This document shows, piece after piece, positions 25,647 through 34,695 of a stretch of 64,000 nucleotides of DNA (positions are counted from its first letter, which is position 1; every line of letters starts with the position of its first letter). The position numbers and the translations under genes are program-made. The stretch spans positions 930,001-994,000 of the forward strand of contig NZ_LT634361.1 of NCBI RefSeq assembly GCF_900119795.1. The letters run 5' to 3'. The notes beneath the pieces are model-generated. The model had not been told where the DNA came from. It did not search any database and saw nothing but the letters and a program-made list of their open reading frames with translations. Source of the DNA: Tenacibaculum maritimum NCIMB 2154 (GTDB taxonomy: Bacteria > Bacteroidota > Bacteroidia > Flavobacteriales > Flavobacteriaceae).

Positions 25647-26363
25647 TTATTCGAATAAATTAGTCTGATTTGGGTCAATAAATTCAGGTGGCTTATCATT
25701 TTTATTTCTAATTCTAAGACGTTCTTCTGTTAATCCGTTTCCAACATATTCTGATTCAATTCCATAAGTATACTCACACAAACATTCAGTTTCCTCAATA
25801 TCTACTCCTAAATGAATCATTTGACCGCATCCTTGACATTTAACGTATGATTCTGAACAATAGGAGCAACTACCTAAATTGATTAACGTTACTTTTCCGT
25901 TTTCAACTACGGGTAATGGGTTGTCCCATTTTATAATTCCTCTCGAAATTCCATCATCTTTGTCACATAAAGAACAAATATCAAACGAAAATTCGTAATC
26001 CTCGAAATCAATGAATTTAACTACATCTAATTGAATATCCTTGTGGTGATTTTTAGCTCTTTTTTCAGCACTTTTCGTATAACCCACATTAGTAATCATT
26101 ATACCAATATGTGCTCCAACATCTTCTGAAAATCCAATGAAAGACTCTACGGTTTTAATGTCTATTTTTTTACTAAATTTTTTGCAGTCAATTACTATTA
26201 GTAATTCCCGACCTATTGATTGTGACTTAACTAAAATATCTATTTGCCGACTTCGTTCCGAATAGCGACCAATAATTCTTTGGTCTTTTTTAATATCTGA
26301 ATTTGGGAATAATTCATCTAATTTTTCAAATATCTGTATTTCGTATTTTTCCCAATCTTTCAT
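25647..26363 (-). CDS. Mrr-like PD-(D/E)xK nuclease with zinc-ribbon tail
   Basis: A 238-residue protein. N-terminal ~120 residues have the Mrr/restriction_endonuclease pattern: SERSRQIDILV with a catalytic Asp, then IVIDCKKFSKK (D-C-K in place of E-C-K), and GIMITNVGYTKSAEKRA. The C-terminal part has four CxxC-type pairs (CSLC, CSYC, CQGC, CLC) that should bind zinc. Such proteins usually cut modified or foreign DNA. It is the cassette gene nearest to the recombinase, so the last one acquired if insertion occurs there. Confidence 0.7.
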   Translation of the reverse strand: MKDWEKYEIQIFEKLDELFPNSDIKKDQRIIGRYSERSRQIDILVKSQSIGRELLIVIDCKKFSKKIDIKTVESFIGFSEDVGAHIGIMITNVGYTKSAEKRAKNHHKDIQLDVVKFIDFEDYEFSFDICSLCDKDDGISRGIIKWDNPLPVVENGKVTLINLGSCSYCSESYVKCQGCGQMIHLGVDIEETECLCEYTYGIESEYVGNGLTEERLRIRNKNDKPPEFIDPNQTNLFE

Positions 26364-26386
26364 TAAATTTCAAAGGTTTCTCTAAT

Positions 26387-26470
26387 TACGCCCAACTTGT
26401 TTATATACAGAACTTTTTTCCTTTTATACATCCAATTTGGCTGGCTATGCAGAAGTTTAGGTTATTTTTA
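26387..26470. other. attI-like boundary of the array
   Basis: Core GCCCAAC (26390-26396), which pairs over 10 bp with the start of cassette P (TACGCCCAAC with GTTGGGCGTA). Beyond it there is no second arm that pairs with TTGTTTATATACAG, so it is not a full attC-like palindrome. A single core site next to the recombinase gene is what an attI is. Exact length cannot be given. Confidence 0.5.
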
Positions 26471-26532
26471 TGTTTCTTAGCTTTCACAATAAAAAGTTAA
26501 AAATTCTTAGGTAGTCACAATTTAGTCATATT

Positions 26533-27648
26533 TTATAAATTATCAAATGGATTTTTAATTTTTCTAATACTTGTTTCAGTTACATGAGTATAAATCATTG
26601 TAGTCTTAGGACTGTTATGACCTAATAGTTCTTGAATATATCTAATATCTGTTCCGTTTTCTAATAGATGTGTCGCAAAACTATGCCTTAAGGTATGAAG
26701 AGTGATAGGTTTTTTCAATCCAATTTTATTCGCAGCATTTTTTAATATTTTTTGTGCACTCGTGCTACTATATTGCTCTTTAACTTGCCCTTCAAATAAA
26801 TATTTTTTTGGTTTATAAGTTTTATAATATGCTCTTAGTAATTCTAAGAAAGATGGCGAAAGCAAAGTGTATCTATCTTTTTTACCTTTAGCACCTTTTA
26901 TATGAATGAGCATTCTTTTACTATCTATATCGCTGATTTTTAAATTAATAGCTTCTCCTGTTCTTAGGCCAGCAGAATAGATCAAGCTCAATAAAGTTTT
27001 ATGCTTTAAATTATGAGTAGCATCTAAGAGTTGTTTTACTTCTTCTAAACTTAGAACCATTGGTAATCGTTTTTCCTTTTTCGGACGTTGTAAGTTTAAT
27101 GTGTCTATTTCTATCCCCTTATATTCTAAATACTTTTTGATTCCGTTAATACATTGGTTTTGGTAGGATATAGATTTCTTTTCTCTTACAATAAAATCAT
27201 AATTAAAGGATTCGATTAATCTGACAGAATAATCTGTTGTATTTTTTAACAAGCAGTATCTAATAAAAAATGTAGTCACTTCGGCGTAAGTGTTAACTGT
27301 ATTTTGACTCAGCCTTTTTTGTTGTAGCCATTTTTTAAATTTCTCAAGATCTAATCTTTGATGTACTGTTAATACTGGAAGCTTTATAGAGTTAATTATA
27401 TCTACTTTATGTTTTTTATTTATTTTGAGTTGGTCATAATCTACAAACCAATTCTTTGCTCTTAAGTGCAGAAATAGCTCTTGTTTATTTTTTGAAGTTA
27501 AAGGGATGTAAAAAGTTTTATGAGTTTGGCTCCATTTTACATTGGGTAATTTTTTTATATGTATTCTTACTTCATCATCATAGCCAAAGGAAATGGCTAT
27601 TTGCTCTCTATTTCTATGTAGGAAAGAAGATAATTTAACTTTTTTCAT
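26533..27648 (-). CDS. Tyrosine recombinase, candidate cassette integrase
   Basis: I choose the ATG at 27648, giving 371 residues; the longer frame to 27771 adds an unlikely hydrophobic leader. N-terminal extra domain about 1-90 (with a KLPNVKWSQTHKTFYIPL pattern), SAM-like core-binding domain about 95-185, catalytic domain from 195. Catalytic residues: Arg229 (SAGLRTG), Lys in KGAKGKKDR (250-259), His318-x-x-Arg321, His344 and Tyr353. The segment specific to IntI, between the third beta-strand region and the HxxR box, is absent, so by that mark it is closer to XerC/D. It is codirectional with the cassettes, its 3' end facing them. No other recombinase is in the window. Confidence 0.75.
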   Translation of the reverse strand: MKKVKLSSFLHRNREQIAISFGYDDEVRIHIKKLPNVKWSQTHKTFYIPLTSKNKQELFLHLRAKNWFVDYDQLKINKKHKVDIINSIKLPVLTVHQRLDLEKFKKWLQQKRLSQNTVNTYAEVTTFFIRYCLLKNTTDYSVRLIESFNYDFIVREKKSISYQNQCINGIKKYLEYKGIEIDTLNLQRPKKEKRLPMVLSLEEVKQLLDATHNLKHKTLLSLIYSAGLRTGEAINLKISDIDSKRMLIHIKGAKGKKDRYTLLSPSFLELLRAYYKTYKPKKYLFEGQVKEQYSSTSAQKILKNAANKIGLKKPITLHTLRHSFATHLLENGTDIRYIQELLGHNSPKTTMIYTHVTETSIRKIKNPFDNL

Positions 27649-28206
27649 TGCAATATTTTGTGGTTTAAATATAAGGAATCTAAATATATTTTTCTTAGAT
27701 TTTATAGCATTGATAGTTTTGCTATGGAGTTTGTGAAACAAACATAACAGAAACGTAAGAGGATAACGCACTATGTGATATTATTTTTTGTTTTAATTAG
27801 TTTATAATTGTTTGATAATAAGTGTTCTGGGGTAGTAATATTACACCAAAAATGAAAATGATTTTACTAGGACTAAGAATTCATTGTAATAATTCAGTAA
27901 AACACCTCGGTTGAATTGAATTCAGACATTTTAAAACTTATATAGTTTATGAGATGCTGTCCAAATTCTATTGGTTTGAGGATCAATAATGCTCAACTAT
28001 TTTGATAACCGTAGCGCAAACGTATCAAGAGCATCTTTTAATATCAAAATTAAAGTTTTGAGGGCAGAACTCAGAGGGGTAAGAAATGTAGCATACATCC
28101 TCTGTAGGAACACAAATTTTTACTCAACCATAACTTTTGGGATTGATCATTATAGCAGTAAAATAAAAAACCTTAATAATTTTATAAAAATTATTAAGGT
28201 TTTAAG
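27649..28206. other. Gene-poor stretch upstream of the recombinase
   Basis: No gene is recognised. There is a hairpin-like TTGATA...TATCAA around 28000-28025 and a perfect terminator at 28167-28203. The open frame from 27989 is not credible, as it ends in antisense of the tRNA. It may hold the recombinase promoter, but no clear TAnnTTTG box with a matching TTG was found. Confidence 0.4.
28167..28203 (-). terminator. Terminator of tRNA-Pro
   Basis: A 17 bp perfect stem AAAACCTTAATAATTTT (28167-28183) with its complement (28187-28203) and a 3 bp loop, 3 bp after the tRNA on its own strand; the T run is on both strands, so it can act both ways. Confidence 0.8.
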
Positions 28207-28281
28207 TCGGGGTGGCAGGATTCGAACCTGCGACCTCCGCGTCCCAAACGCGGCGCGATAACCGGGCTACGCTACACCCCG
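28207..28281 (-). tRNA. tRNA-Pro (anticodon TGG)
   Basis: Minus strand CGGGGTG pairs with CACCCCG at the ends, the T arm is GCAGGTTCGAATCCTGC, and the anticodon stem CGCG...CGCG encloses TTTGGGA, giving TGG (proline). CCA is not encoded. About 560 bp upstream of the recombinase start. Confidence 0.95.
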
Positions 28282-28508
28282 AATTTTAACAAGAATACGT
28301 TTAAAAAAAATGAATTTTTGTTAAATCCGAGTGCAAATATATGTGTTTTATTTTGAATAAGAGTGAAAAAAAAATATTTTTTTAGTTAAATGAAGTTAAG
28401 TGTTTGTATATGATAAGGATAGGTTTTTAGGTAATAGATTATCGTAGTATTTAAATGTAAGGAATTTTATCTTTAACGTCTAAATTTTAAGAAATATTTT
28501 AAAAACAT

Positions 28509-28516
28509 TACATTTG
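28509..28516 (+). promoter_or_regulatory. Promoter -7 box (TACATTTG) for trxB
   Basis: Fits the Bacteroidota TAnnTTTG motif, 49 bp before the trxB start. No clear TTG at the -33 position. Confidence 0.45.
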
Positions 28517-28565
28517 TAATTGATAAAGTAAAATAGTAATTGTTAACATATTATATATTAAGAGA

Positions 28566-29513
28566 ATGTCTCAAACAGTAGAAAGAATTAAAAATTTAAT
28601 TATAGGTTCAGGTCCTGCAGGATACACAGCAGCAATTTATGCAGCAAGAGCAGATATGAAGCCTGTAATGTACACAGGAATGCAAATGGGAGGGCAATTG
28701 ACTACTACTACAGAGGTTGATAATTTTCCAGGTTATGCAAACGGAACTGATGGTACAGCTATGATGAATGATTTGCAGAAGCAAGCAGAACGTTTTGGTA
28801 CAGAAGTTCGTTTTGGAATGGTAACTAAGGTAGAGTTTTCTAAAAATGAAGGAGGTATTCATAAGGTAGTGGTTGATGGAGAAAAGGAAATAGAAGCTGA
28901 AACAGTAATTATCTCTACAGGAGCAACGGCAAAATATTTAGGTTTAGAGAGTGAGCAACGTTTAATTGGAGGAGGAGTATCTGCATGTGCAACTTGTGAC
29001 GGTTTCTTTTATAAAGGGCAAGATGTTATTGTTGTTGGAGCGGGAGATACTGCGGCTGAAGAAGCTACTTATTTAGCTAATATATGTAATAAAGTTACCA
29101 TGTTGGTTCGTAAGGACTATATGAGAGCGTCAAAAGCAATGCAGCATAGGGTGGCTAAAACAGCCAATATAGAGGTATTGTATAATACGGAGTTGGATGA
29201 GGTTATTGGAGAGAGTGTAGTAGATGGCGTAAGAGTTGTTAATAACCAAACAGGAGAAAAACATGAAATCTCTGTTACAGGTGTCTTTATAGCGATAGGG
29301 CATAAACCTAATACAGACATCTTTAAAGGGATTTTAGATATGGATGAAACAGGGTATTTAATTACTAAAGGAAAATCAACAAAAACAAATATACCAGGAG
29401 TTTTTGCAGCAGGCGATGTACAAGATAAAGAATATCGCCAAGCGGTAACGGCAGCAGGCACTGGTTGTATGGCGGCTTTAGATGCGGAACGTTATTTAGG
29501 AGCTTTAGAATAA
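28566..29513 (+). CDS. trxB: Thioredoxin-disulfide reductase
   Basis: A 315-residue flavoenzyme that reduces thioredoxin with NADPH. Motifs: FAD-binding GSGPAG at residues 14-19, redox pair Cys141-Ala-Thr-Cys144 in CATCDG, NADPH-binding GAGDTAAEE at about 167, and a second FAD motif AAGDV near the C-terminus. Full length for the family. It stands alone with its own promoter and terminator. Confidence 0.95.
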   Translation: MSQTVERIKNLIIGSGPAGYTAAIYAARADMKPVMYTGMQMGGQLTTTTEVDNFPGYANGTDGTAMMNDLQKQAERFGTEVRFGMVTKVEFSKNEGGIHKVVVDGEKEIEAETVIISTGATAKYLGLESEQRLIGGGVSACATCDGFFYKGQDVIVVGAGDTAAEEATYLANICNKVTMLVRKDYMRASKAMQHRVAKTANIEVLYNTELDEVIGESVVDGVRVVNNQTGEKHEISVTGVFIAIGHKPNTDIFKGILDMDETGYLITKGKSTKTNIPGVFAAGDVQDKEYRQAVTAAGTGCMAALDAERYLGALE

Positions 29514-29534
29514 AATAGCACTATTCGAATGCAT

Positions 29535-29574
29535 AAAAAAAGAGGCTTATAATTTATTGTAAGCCTCTTTTTTT
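29535..29574 (+). terminator. Terminator after trxB
   Basis: AGAGGCTTA with TAAGCCTCT, extended by A and T runs on both sides, so it likely ends both trxB and the opposite PLP-enzyme gene. Confidence 0.85.
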
Positions 29575-29576
29575 AA

Positions 29577-31427
29577 TTAGAGATAAGTTTGGATAAATTT
29601 AAGGAATACTTCTTTATGACGACCTAAATTCATATTTGGAGAAAGTGCTACTCTAGCAATATAATCTTTGTCTCCTTCTTTAGTTGTTCCTTGGGTAGAA
29701 GTTGCAGGAATGGTCCAATAACAACCTTTTAGCTGCCCGTAACTAACACAATATTTACTTTCATTAGGTATTTCTGAAATCATTAAATTGATTAATTGAT
29801 GATTTAGCATCCTTTTATGAGTTTCTCTTTCTTCATCAGTATTTCCTCTTGTAGGAAGGTCTAACGAAAAAACAGAAGGAGTAAAACCTTGTTGAGCAAG
29901 AGCTTCCGATACAAAATTGATTTTAGCTTTAGGCAATTCTTTTTGAATAAAGTTAACAAAATCACGTGTATTAAGATAAGCTTGTGTGATTCGTTGGTTC
30001 ATACTAGGCAATTGCTCTGCTAATATTTTGTATTGGAAGGGAGTAGCTTCATTATCGCAAAGTCTTAAATGAAATCCTATTTTTTCCATAAGAGAAAGCC
30101 CAATTTTATTACTCACGCAGTATCCAGCAGTACATTTACCTCCGCTAGGAAACTTTGATCCACTTGCAAATGATATAGTTTTAATAGATGACAAGATTCC
30201 ATTGGCTTCTAAAAAGCGAACATTAGGGCAAAAAGTTTGATCTAATATAAAAACGGGAGGTACTGCTATTTCTCCGTTAGGAGTTTCACGTTTTTTACTT
30301 AGAGTATTCCTTAGAGTTGTAAGATTAGGAACTTCTACACGAGGGTTTGTAGGGATTTCAGCAATTATATAAGGAATTGTATTTTTGTTAGCCGCTTGAT
30401 CCAAAACGATTTCAATGCTTTGAACCATATCATGATCTCCATCTACAGGTAAATCAACAATTGTTACATTGTGAATACAAGCAGCTATACGTCTTGCTTG
30501 ATCATTGGTGCCTCCATAGCAATTAGGAGGTACAATGATTTCAATGTTTTTCCCTTTGTGGTTTTCTAAAGCGTCATGAACCAATCCCATTAAGATAGCA
30601 TATTGAATGGATAACCCACTAGAAGCTACTAGTGGCTTTGACGCTGTACCTGTAATATCTTGGATCGATTTTAATACAGATTTTTTATGAGCATTATCTT
30701 GTTTTTTTATAGTTTCCTCAAGGAAAGTATTTTCAATAAGTATCTCTAAAGCTTTCAAGCAATTAGCAGGGGTCATAGCAACGGTTTCTCTTCTTCTTAC
30801 GTGTTGAATATCAGATATGTAAGATTGGTTGTTGTTTTCTTTTATGATAAGAATACTACCGAGGTTTTCATATAGATGGATAAAGAAATCTATTTCTGGG
30901 CTAAGATCAATAGCATTGATCTTAGATGCTTTAGTAATAAGAATAGTGCTTCCCTCGAAATGAGGAACTTCCTTTGTGTTCTTGATTTTCTTTAGCTCAA
31001 AATTATAGCCGTAAATGCGCTTTATTACTTCGATATCAAAATAATTAGGCAATTCTTCTGTGTATAAAATTTGTGTGTTTTTATGTGCTAATAAATTTTT
31101 TCTTAAAATAGCTAATATGGGAATAATTTTAGAGTCGAAGCTTATGATATTTTTAGGGCTTATCCCATGTAATTTGGCAAAAGTCCATTCCAAAACACAT
31201 GATAAAGGATGTCCTAACCTAATATAATCATAGGCGGTAGGTAATTCATTCAATGCAACCATATCAGAATCATTAGCAATAAATAACTTTTCAAACTGTT
31301 CTAAAAATTCAGTTTTAGCCAAACTCTCGTTATATATATCTAGTCGATGAGTTGTTGTAGTCAGCCATCCAGCGGGCATGTTTTTTAAGACTAATTTTAT
31401 ATGTTTTAATATCTTATTCTCTTGCAT
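29577..31427 (-). CDS. PLP-dependent enzyme of the Cys/Met-metabolism fold
   Basis: A start at 31427 gives 616 residues, longer than the ~400 of classic cystathionine enzymes. The C-terminal ~400 residues hold the fold: PPNCYGGTNDQARR, IAEIPTNPRVEVPN, and FASGSKFPSGGKCTAGY with the probable PLP lysine. The N-terminal ~230 residues are an extra domain with no recognised family. The substrate is unknown; sulfur amino acids are only the family tendency. It shares a terminator with trxB. Confidence 0.7.
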   Translation of the reverse strand: MQENKILKHIKLVLKNMPAGWLTTTTHRLDIYNESLAKTEFLEQFEKLFIANDSDMVALNELPTAYDYIRLGHPLSCVLEWTFAKLHGISPKNIISFDSKIIPILAILRKNLLAHKNTQILYTEELPNYFDIEVIKRIYGYNFELKKIKNTKEVPHFEGSTILITKASKINAIDLSPEIDFFIHLYENLGSILIIKENNNQSYISDIQHVRRRETVAMTPANCLKALEILIENTFLEETIKKQDNAHKKSVLKSIQDITGTASKPLVASSGLSIQYAILMGLVHDALENHKGKNIEIIVPPNCYGGTNDQARRIAACIHNVTIVDLPVDGDHDMVQSIEIVLDQAANKNTIPYIIAEIPTNPRVEVPNLTTLRNTLSKKRETPNGEIAVPPVFILDQTFCPNVRFLEANGILSSIKTISFASGSKFPSGGKCTAGYCVSNKIGLSLMEKIGFHLRLCDNEATPFQYKILAEQLPSMNQRITQAYLNTRDFVNFIQKELPKAKINFVSEALAQQGFTPSVFSLDLPTRGNTDEERETHKRMLNHQLINLMISEIPNESKYCVSYGQLKGCYWTIPATSTQGTTKEGDKDYIARVALSPNMNLGRHKEVFLKFIQTYL

Positions 31428-31563
31428 TATAATCGCGTTTAAATAGGGCTGCAATATACGTTAATTAATAATTTGAAGGAAGCCTCTTTTCTTAGTCGAA
31501 AAACTACTTAAAAACTTATTTTTAAGTAAGAGAAAACTTTATTCTTAAAAAAGATAAGTAAAA

Positions 31564-31601
31564 CAAAAAAGACCGTTAAAATAATTTTAACGATCTTTTT
31601 A
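31564..31601 (-). terminator. Terminator of the fatty-acid operon
   Basis: AAAAAGACCGTTAAAAT with ATTTTAACGATCTTTTT, one mismatch, 73 bp after the last gene's stop at 31674. Confidence 0.75.
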
Positions 31602-31673
31602 AACAAACAACTAAATTCTAAAACCTATATAAGAGTTATAGAAAATTTTAAAGCTCTAATGAGCTATATATTT

Positions 31674-33482
31674 TTAGAAACAATATTTGTTTTCTGCTGT
31701 TAATTTTTCAGCAATAGTATTGCGCAATGCAACTACATTAGGTTGGTTTACATATTTAGTAAAACGCTTTAATCCCATTAACATCATGCGTTGCTCATCA
31801 CCTTCCGCAAAAGAAACAATTCCTTCTTTAGCATTCTTAATGATGATATCTACTGCATTATATAAGTACAATTGCGACATTGCTATTTGCTCTTTTTGAG
31901 AATCCTCACCGAAACGTTTAGCATTCTTTTCAGTTCTTAAAATAGCTGATTCAGCCATATAGGTCTCAATCAAAATATTAGAAGCAGCATTCAATAATTG
32001 TTGGTGTTTTTCTAATTCTGTTCCAAATTTTTGGATAGCAGCACCAGCAACCATTAAGAACACTTTTTTTAGCTTCGCAATAATTTCTTTTTCTTCAGCG
32101 AATAATTCAGAATAATCAGGTGTGTCAAAAGAAGGAATTCCTAATAACTCTTCGCCAACTTTCATTGCAGGATTTAATAAATCAACGTGTCCTTTCATCG
32201 CTTTTTTAACAAGCATTCCTACAGATAGCATTCTGTTAATTTCATTAGTACCTTCATAAATACGAGCAATACGAGCATCTCTCCAAGCTGATTCCATAGG
32301 AGTTTCTTCCGAGAATCCCATTCCTCCAAAAATTTGGATACCTTCATCAGCACATGCTTGAACATCTTCAGAAACAGCTACTTTTAAAATAGAACACTCA
32401 ATAGCATATTCTTCTACACCTTTTAATTCCGCTTCTTGATGTGTATTTCCTTCCGCTTCACGAATCGCAATCCTATCTTCAATGTTTTTAGCAGCTCTAT
32501 ATGAAGCTGATTCACCTACATAAGCATTTGTAGCCATTTCAGCTAGTTTAGATTTGATAGCTCCGAACTCTGCAATTGGAGTTTTAAATTGTTTACGTTC
32601 AGTTGCATATTTTACAGCTTCAGTAATTACTCTTCTTTGAGAATCTAAACAAGCAGCCGCTAATTTGATACGTCCTACATTTAAAGCATTCATTGCAATT
32701 TTAAATCCGCCTCCACGAACAGATAGCATGTTTTCTACAGGAACTAAAGTATCATTAAAAAATACTTGACGAGTAGAAGAAGCGCGAATACCTAATTTAT
32801 GCTCTTCTTCACCAAGAGTTACTCCATTAGGATTGTTTTTGTCATATTCTAAAATAAAACCAGTAATGTTTTTGTCATCACCGATACGAGCAAACACAAT
32901 GAAAATTTCAGCAAAACCTGCATTTGAAATCCACATTTTTTGCCCATTGATTTTATAGTGTTTTCCATCTTCAGTTAGCTCAGCAGTAGTTTTTCCAGAG
33001 TTAGCATCAGATCCTGCACCTGGCTCCGTTAAACAGTATGCACCAAAACGCTCACCCATTGCTAAAGCAGGAACAAATTTTTGTTTTTGCTCTTCTGTTC
33101 CATATAAAGTAATAGGCATTGTACCAATACCAGTGTGCGCACCAAAAGCAGTACTAAAAGATCCCGTTCCACTTGAAATATAATCACAAGTTAACATGGT
33201 AGAAACGAACCCCATTCCTAAACCACCATAAGCTTCAGGAACAGCTACTCCTAAAAAGCCTAACTCACCAGCTTTACGCATTGTTTCTTCTGTTAAAGCA
33301 TAGTCTTTAGCTTCGAAACGAGTTTTATGAGGGATGATTTCGCGGTCATTAAATTCTCGAACCGCTTCTTTCATCATATTTTGTTCTTCTGAAAAGTCTT
33401 CAGGTGTAAATACATCTTCACATTTTGTTTCTTTAACAAGAAACTGACCACCTCTTAGTAAATCTTTATTTAAAGTTTCCAT
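31674..33482 (-). CDS. fadE: Acyl-CoA dehydrogenase (FadE-type)
   Basis: A 602-residue flavoprotein that makes the 2-enoyl-CoA in beta-oxidation. Standard domains to about residue 410 (AYCLTEPGAGSDANSG; KMWISNAGFAEIFIVFARIG; IYEGTNEINR), then an extra C-terminal helical domain as in the longer FadE group. Third enzyme of the marR-fadN-fadA-fadE set, 19 bp after fadA. Confidence 0.9.
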   Translation of the reverse strand: METLNKDLLRGGQFLVKETKCEDVFTPEDFSEEQNMMKEAVREFNDREIIPHKTRFEAKDYALTEETMRKAGELGFLGVAVPEAYGGLGMGFVSTMLTCDYISSGTGSFSTAFGAHTGIGTMPITLYGTEEQKQKFVPALAMGERFGAYCLTEPGAGSDANSGKTTAELTEDGKHYKINGQKMWISNAGFAEIFIVFARIGDDKNITGFILEYDKNNPNGVTLGEEEHKLGIRASSTRQVFFNDTLVPVENMLSVRGGGFKIAMNALNVGRIKLAAACLDSQRRVITEAVKYATERKQFKTPIAEFGAIKSKLAEMATNAYVGESASYRAAKNIEDRIAIREAEGNTHQEAELKGVEEYAIECSILKVAVSEDVQACADEGIQIFGGMGFSEETPMESAWRDARIARIYEGTNEINRMLSVGMLVKKAMKGHVDLLNPAMKVGEELLGIPSFDTPDYSELFAEEKEIIAKLKKVFLMVAGAAIQKFGTELEKHQQLLNAASNILIETYMAESAILRTEKNAKRFGEDSQKEQIAMSQLYLYNAVDIIIKNAKEGIVSFAEGDEQRMMLMGLKRFTKYVNQPNVVALRNTIAEKLTAENKYCF

Positions 33483-33501
33483 TTTTTTGTTGATTTTGTT
33501 A

Positions 33502-34692
33502 TTAGTTTAAGAATTCAAAAATACCAGCAGCTCCTTGTCCTGTACCTACACACATGGTAACCATTCCGTATTTTCCTTGCATATTACGCTTACGCATTTC
33601 GTCAAATAATTGAACTGAAAGCTTAGCTCCAGTACAACCCAATGGGTGCCCTAACGCAATAGCTCCACCATTTACGTTGATGATGTCGGCATTCAATCCT
33701 AATTCACGTATTACAGCTAATGATTGAGAAGCAAAAGCTTCATTTAATTCAATTAAACTGATATCTTCTTGTTTTAATCCCGCTTGCTTTAATGCTTTAG
33801 GAATAGCAGCAACAGGTCCGATACCCATAATTCTTGGAGGTACACCAGCCGCCGCATAACTAACCATACGAGCAATTGGCTTAAGGTTTAATTCCTTCAC
33901 CATCTCTTCGCTCATAACCATAACAAAAGCAGCTCCATCACTTGTTTGCGATGAATTTCCAGCAGTAACGCTTCCTCCTTGAGCAAACACAGGTCGCAAA
34001 CGCTCTAATCCAGCTATGTTAGACCCTTTACGAGGTCCTTCATCTTTTGTTACAGTATATTTTCTTGTAGCTCTTTTTCCTTTGGCATCAATATACGTTT
34101 CTTCAACTTCTATCGGAACAATTTGATCTTGGAAACGATTTTCTTCTTGCGCTTTTAAAGCTTTTAAATGAGAATTTAAAGCAAATTCATCTTGATCTTT
34201 ACGAGAAATATTAAACTTTTGAGCCACTTCTTCAGCGGTATTTCCCATTCCCCAATAATAATCAGCATGACCAGCGGCAACAGTATCGTAATTTAATTCA
34301 GGTTTAAAACCAGTCATGGGTACAGAACTCATACTTTCAGCACCACCAGCAATAATACAATCAGCCATACCAGATTGTATTTTAGCCACAGCCATTCCAA
34401 TAGTTTCTAACCCTGAAGAGCAGAAGCGATTTACGGTAACTCCAGGAACATCCTCCGTTTTTAGTCCCATTAGTGAAATTAAACGCGCCATGTTTAACCC
34501 TTGAGAGCCTTCAGGCATCGCATTACCAACAATTACATCATCAATTCGTTTTTTATCAAATTCAGGCAACTGCTTCATCATATACTCGATGGTTTCGGCA
34601 GCTAACTCATCAGCTCTTTTAAATCTGAACGCACCTTTTTTAGACTTACCTACGGCGGTTCTATATCCTTTTACTATATATGCTGTTTTCAT
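33502..34692 (-). CDS. fadA: Acetyl-CoA C-acyltransferase (3-ketoacyl-CoA thiolase)
   Basis: A 396-residue thiolase. Catalytic Cys91 in NRFCSSGLE, His in GHPLGCTGA near 352 and Cys near 382 (CVGTGQG) are all present. It catalyses the last beta-oxidation step. Only 3 bp from the upstream multi-enzyme gene. Confidence 0.92.
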   Translation of the reverse strand: MKTAYIVKGYRTAVGKSKKGAFRFKRADELAAETIEYMMKQLPEFDKKRIDDVIVGNAMPEGSQGLNMARLISLMGLKTEDVPGVTVNRFCSSGLETIGMAVAKIQSGMADCIIAGGAESMSSVPMTGFKPELNYDTVAAGHADYYWGMGNTAEEVAQKFNISRKDQDEFALNSHLKALKAQEENRFQDQIVPIEVEETYIDAKGKRATRKYTVTKDEGPRKGSNIAGLERLRPVFAQGGSVTAGNSSQTSDGAAFVMVMSEEMVKELNLKPIARMVSYAAAGVPPRIMGIGPVAAIPKALKQAGLKQEDISLIELNEAFASQSLAVIRELGLNADIINVNGGAIALGHPLGCTGAKLSVQLFDEMRKRNMQGKYGMVTMCVGTGQGAAGIFEFLN

Positions 34693-34695
34693 CTT

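Noticed and set aside
27989-28261. 90-residue open frame
   Set aside because: Its end is the antisense of tRNA-Pro and the rest has no recognisable protein pattern.
26533-28281. Prophage or integrative element at tRNA-Pro
   Set aside because: No structural phage, conjugation or replication genes, and no repeat of the tRNA end was seen at the other side of the array.
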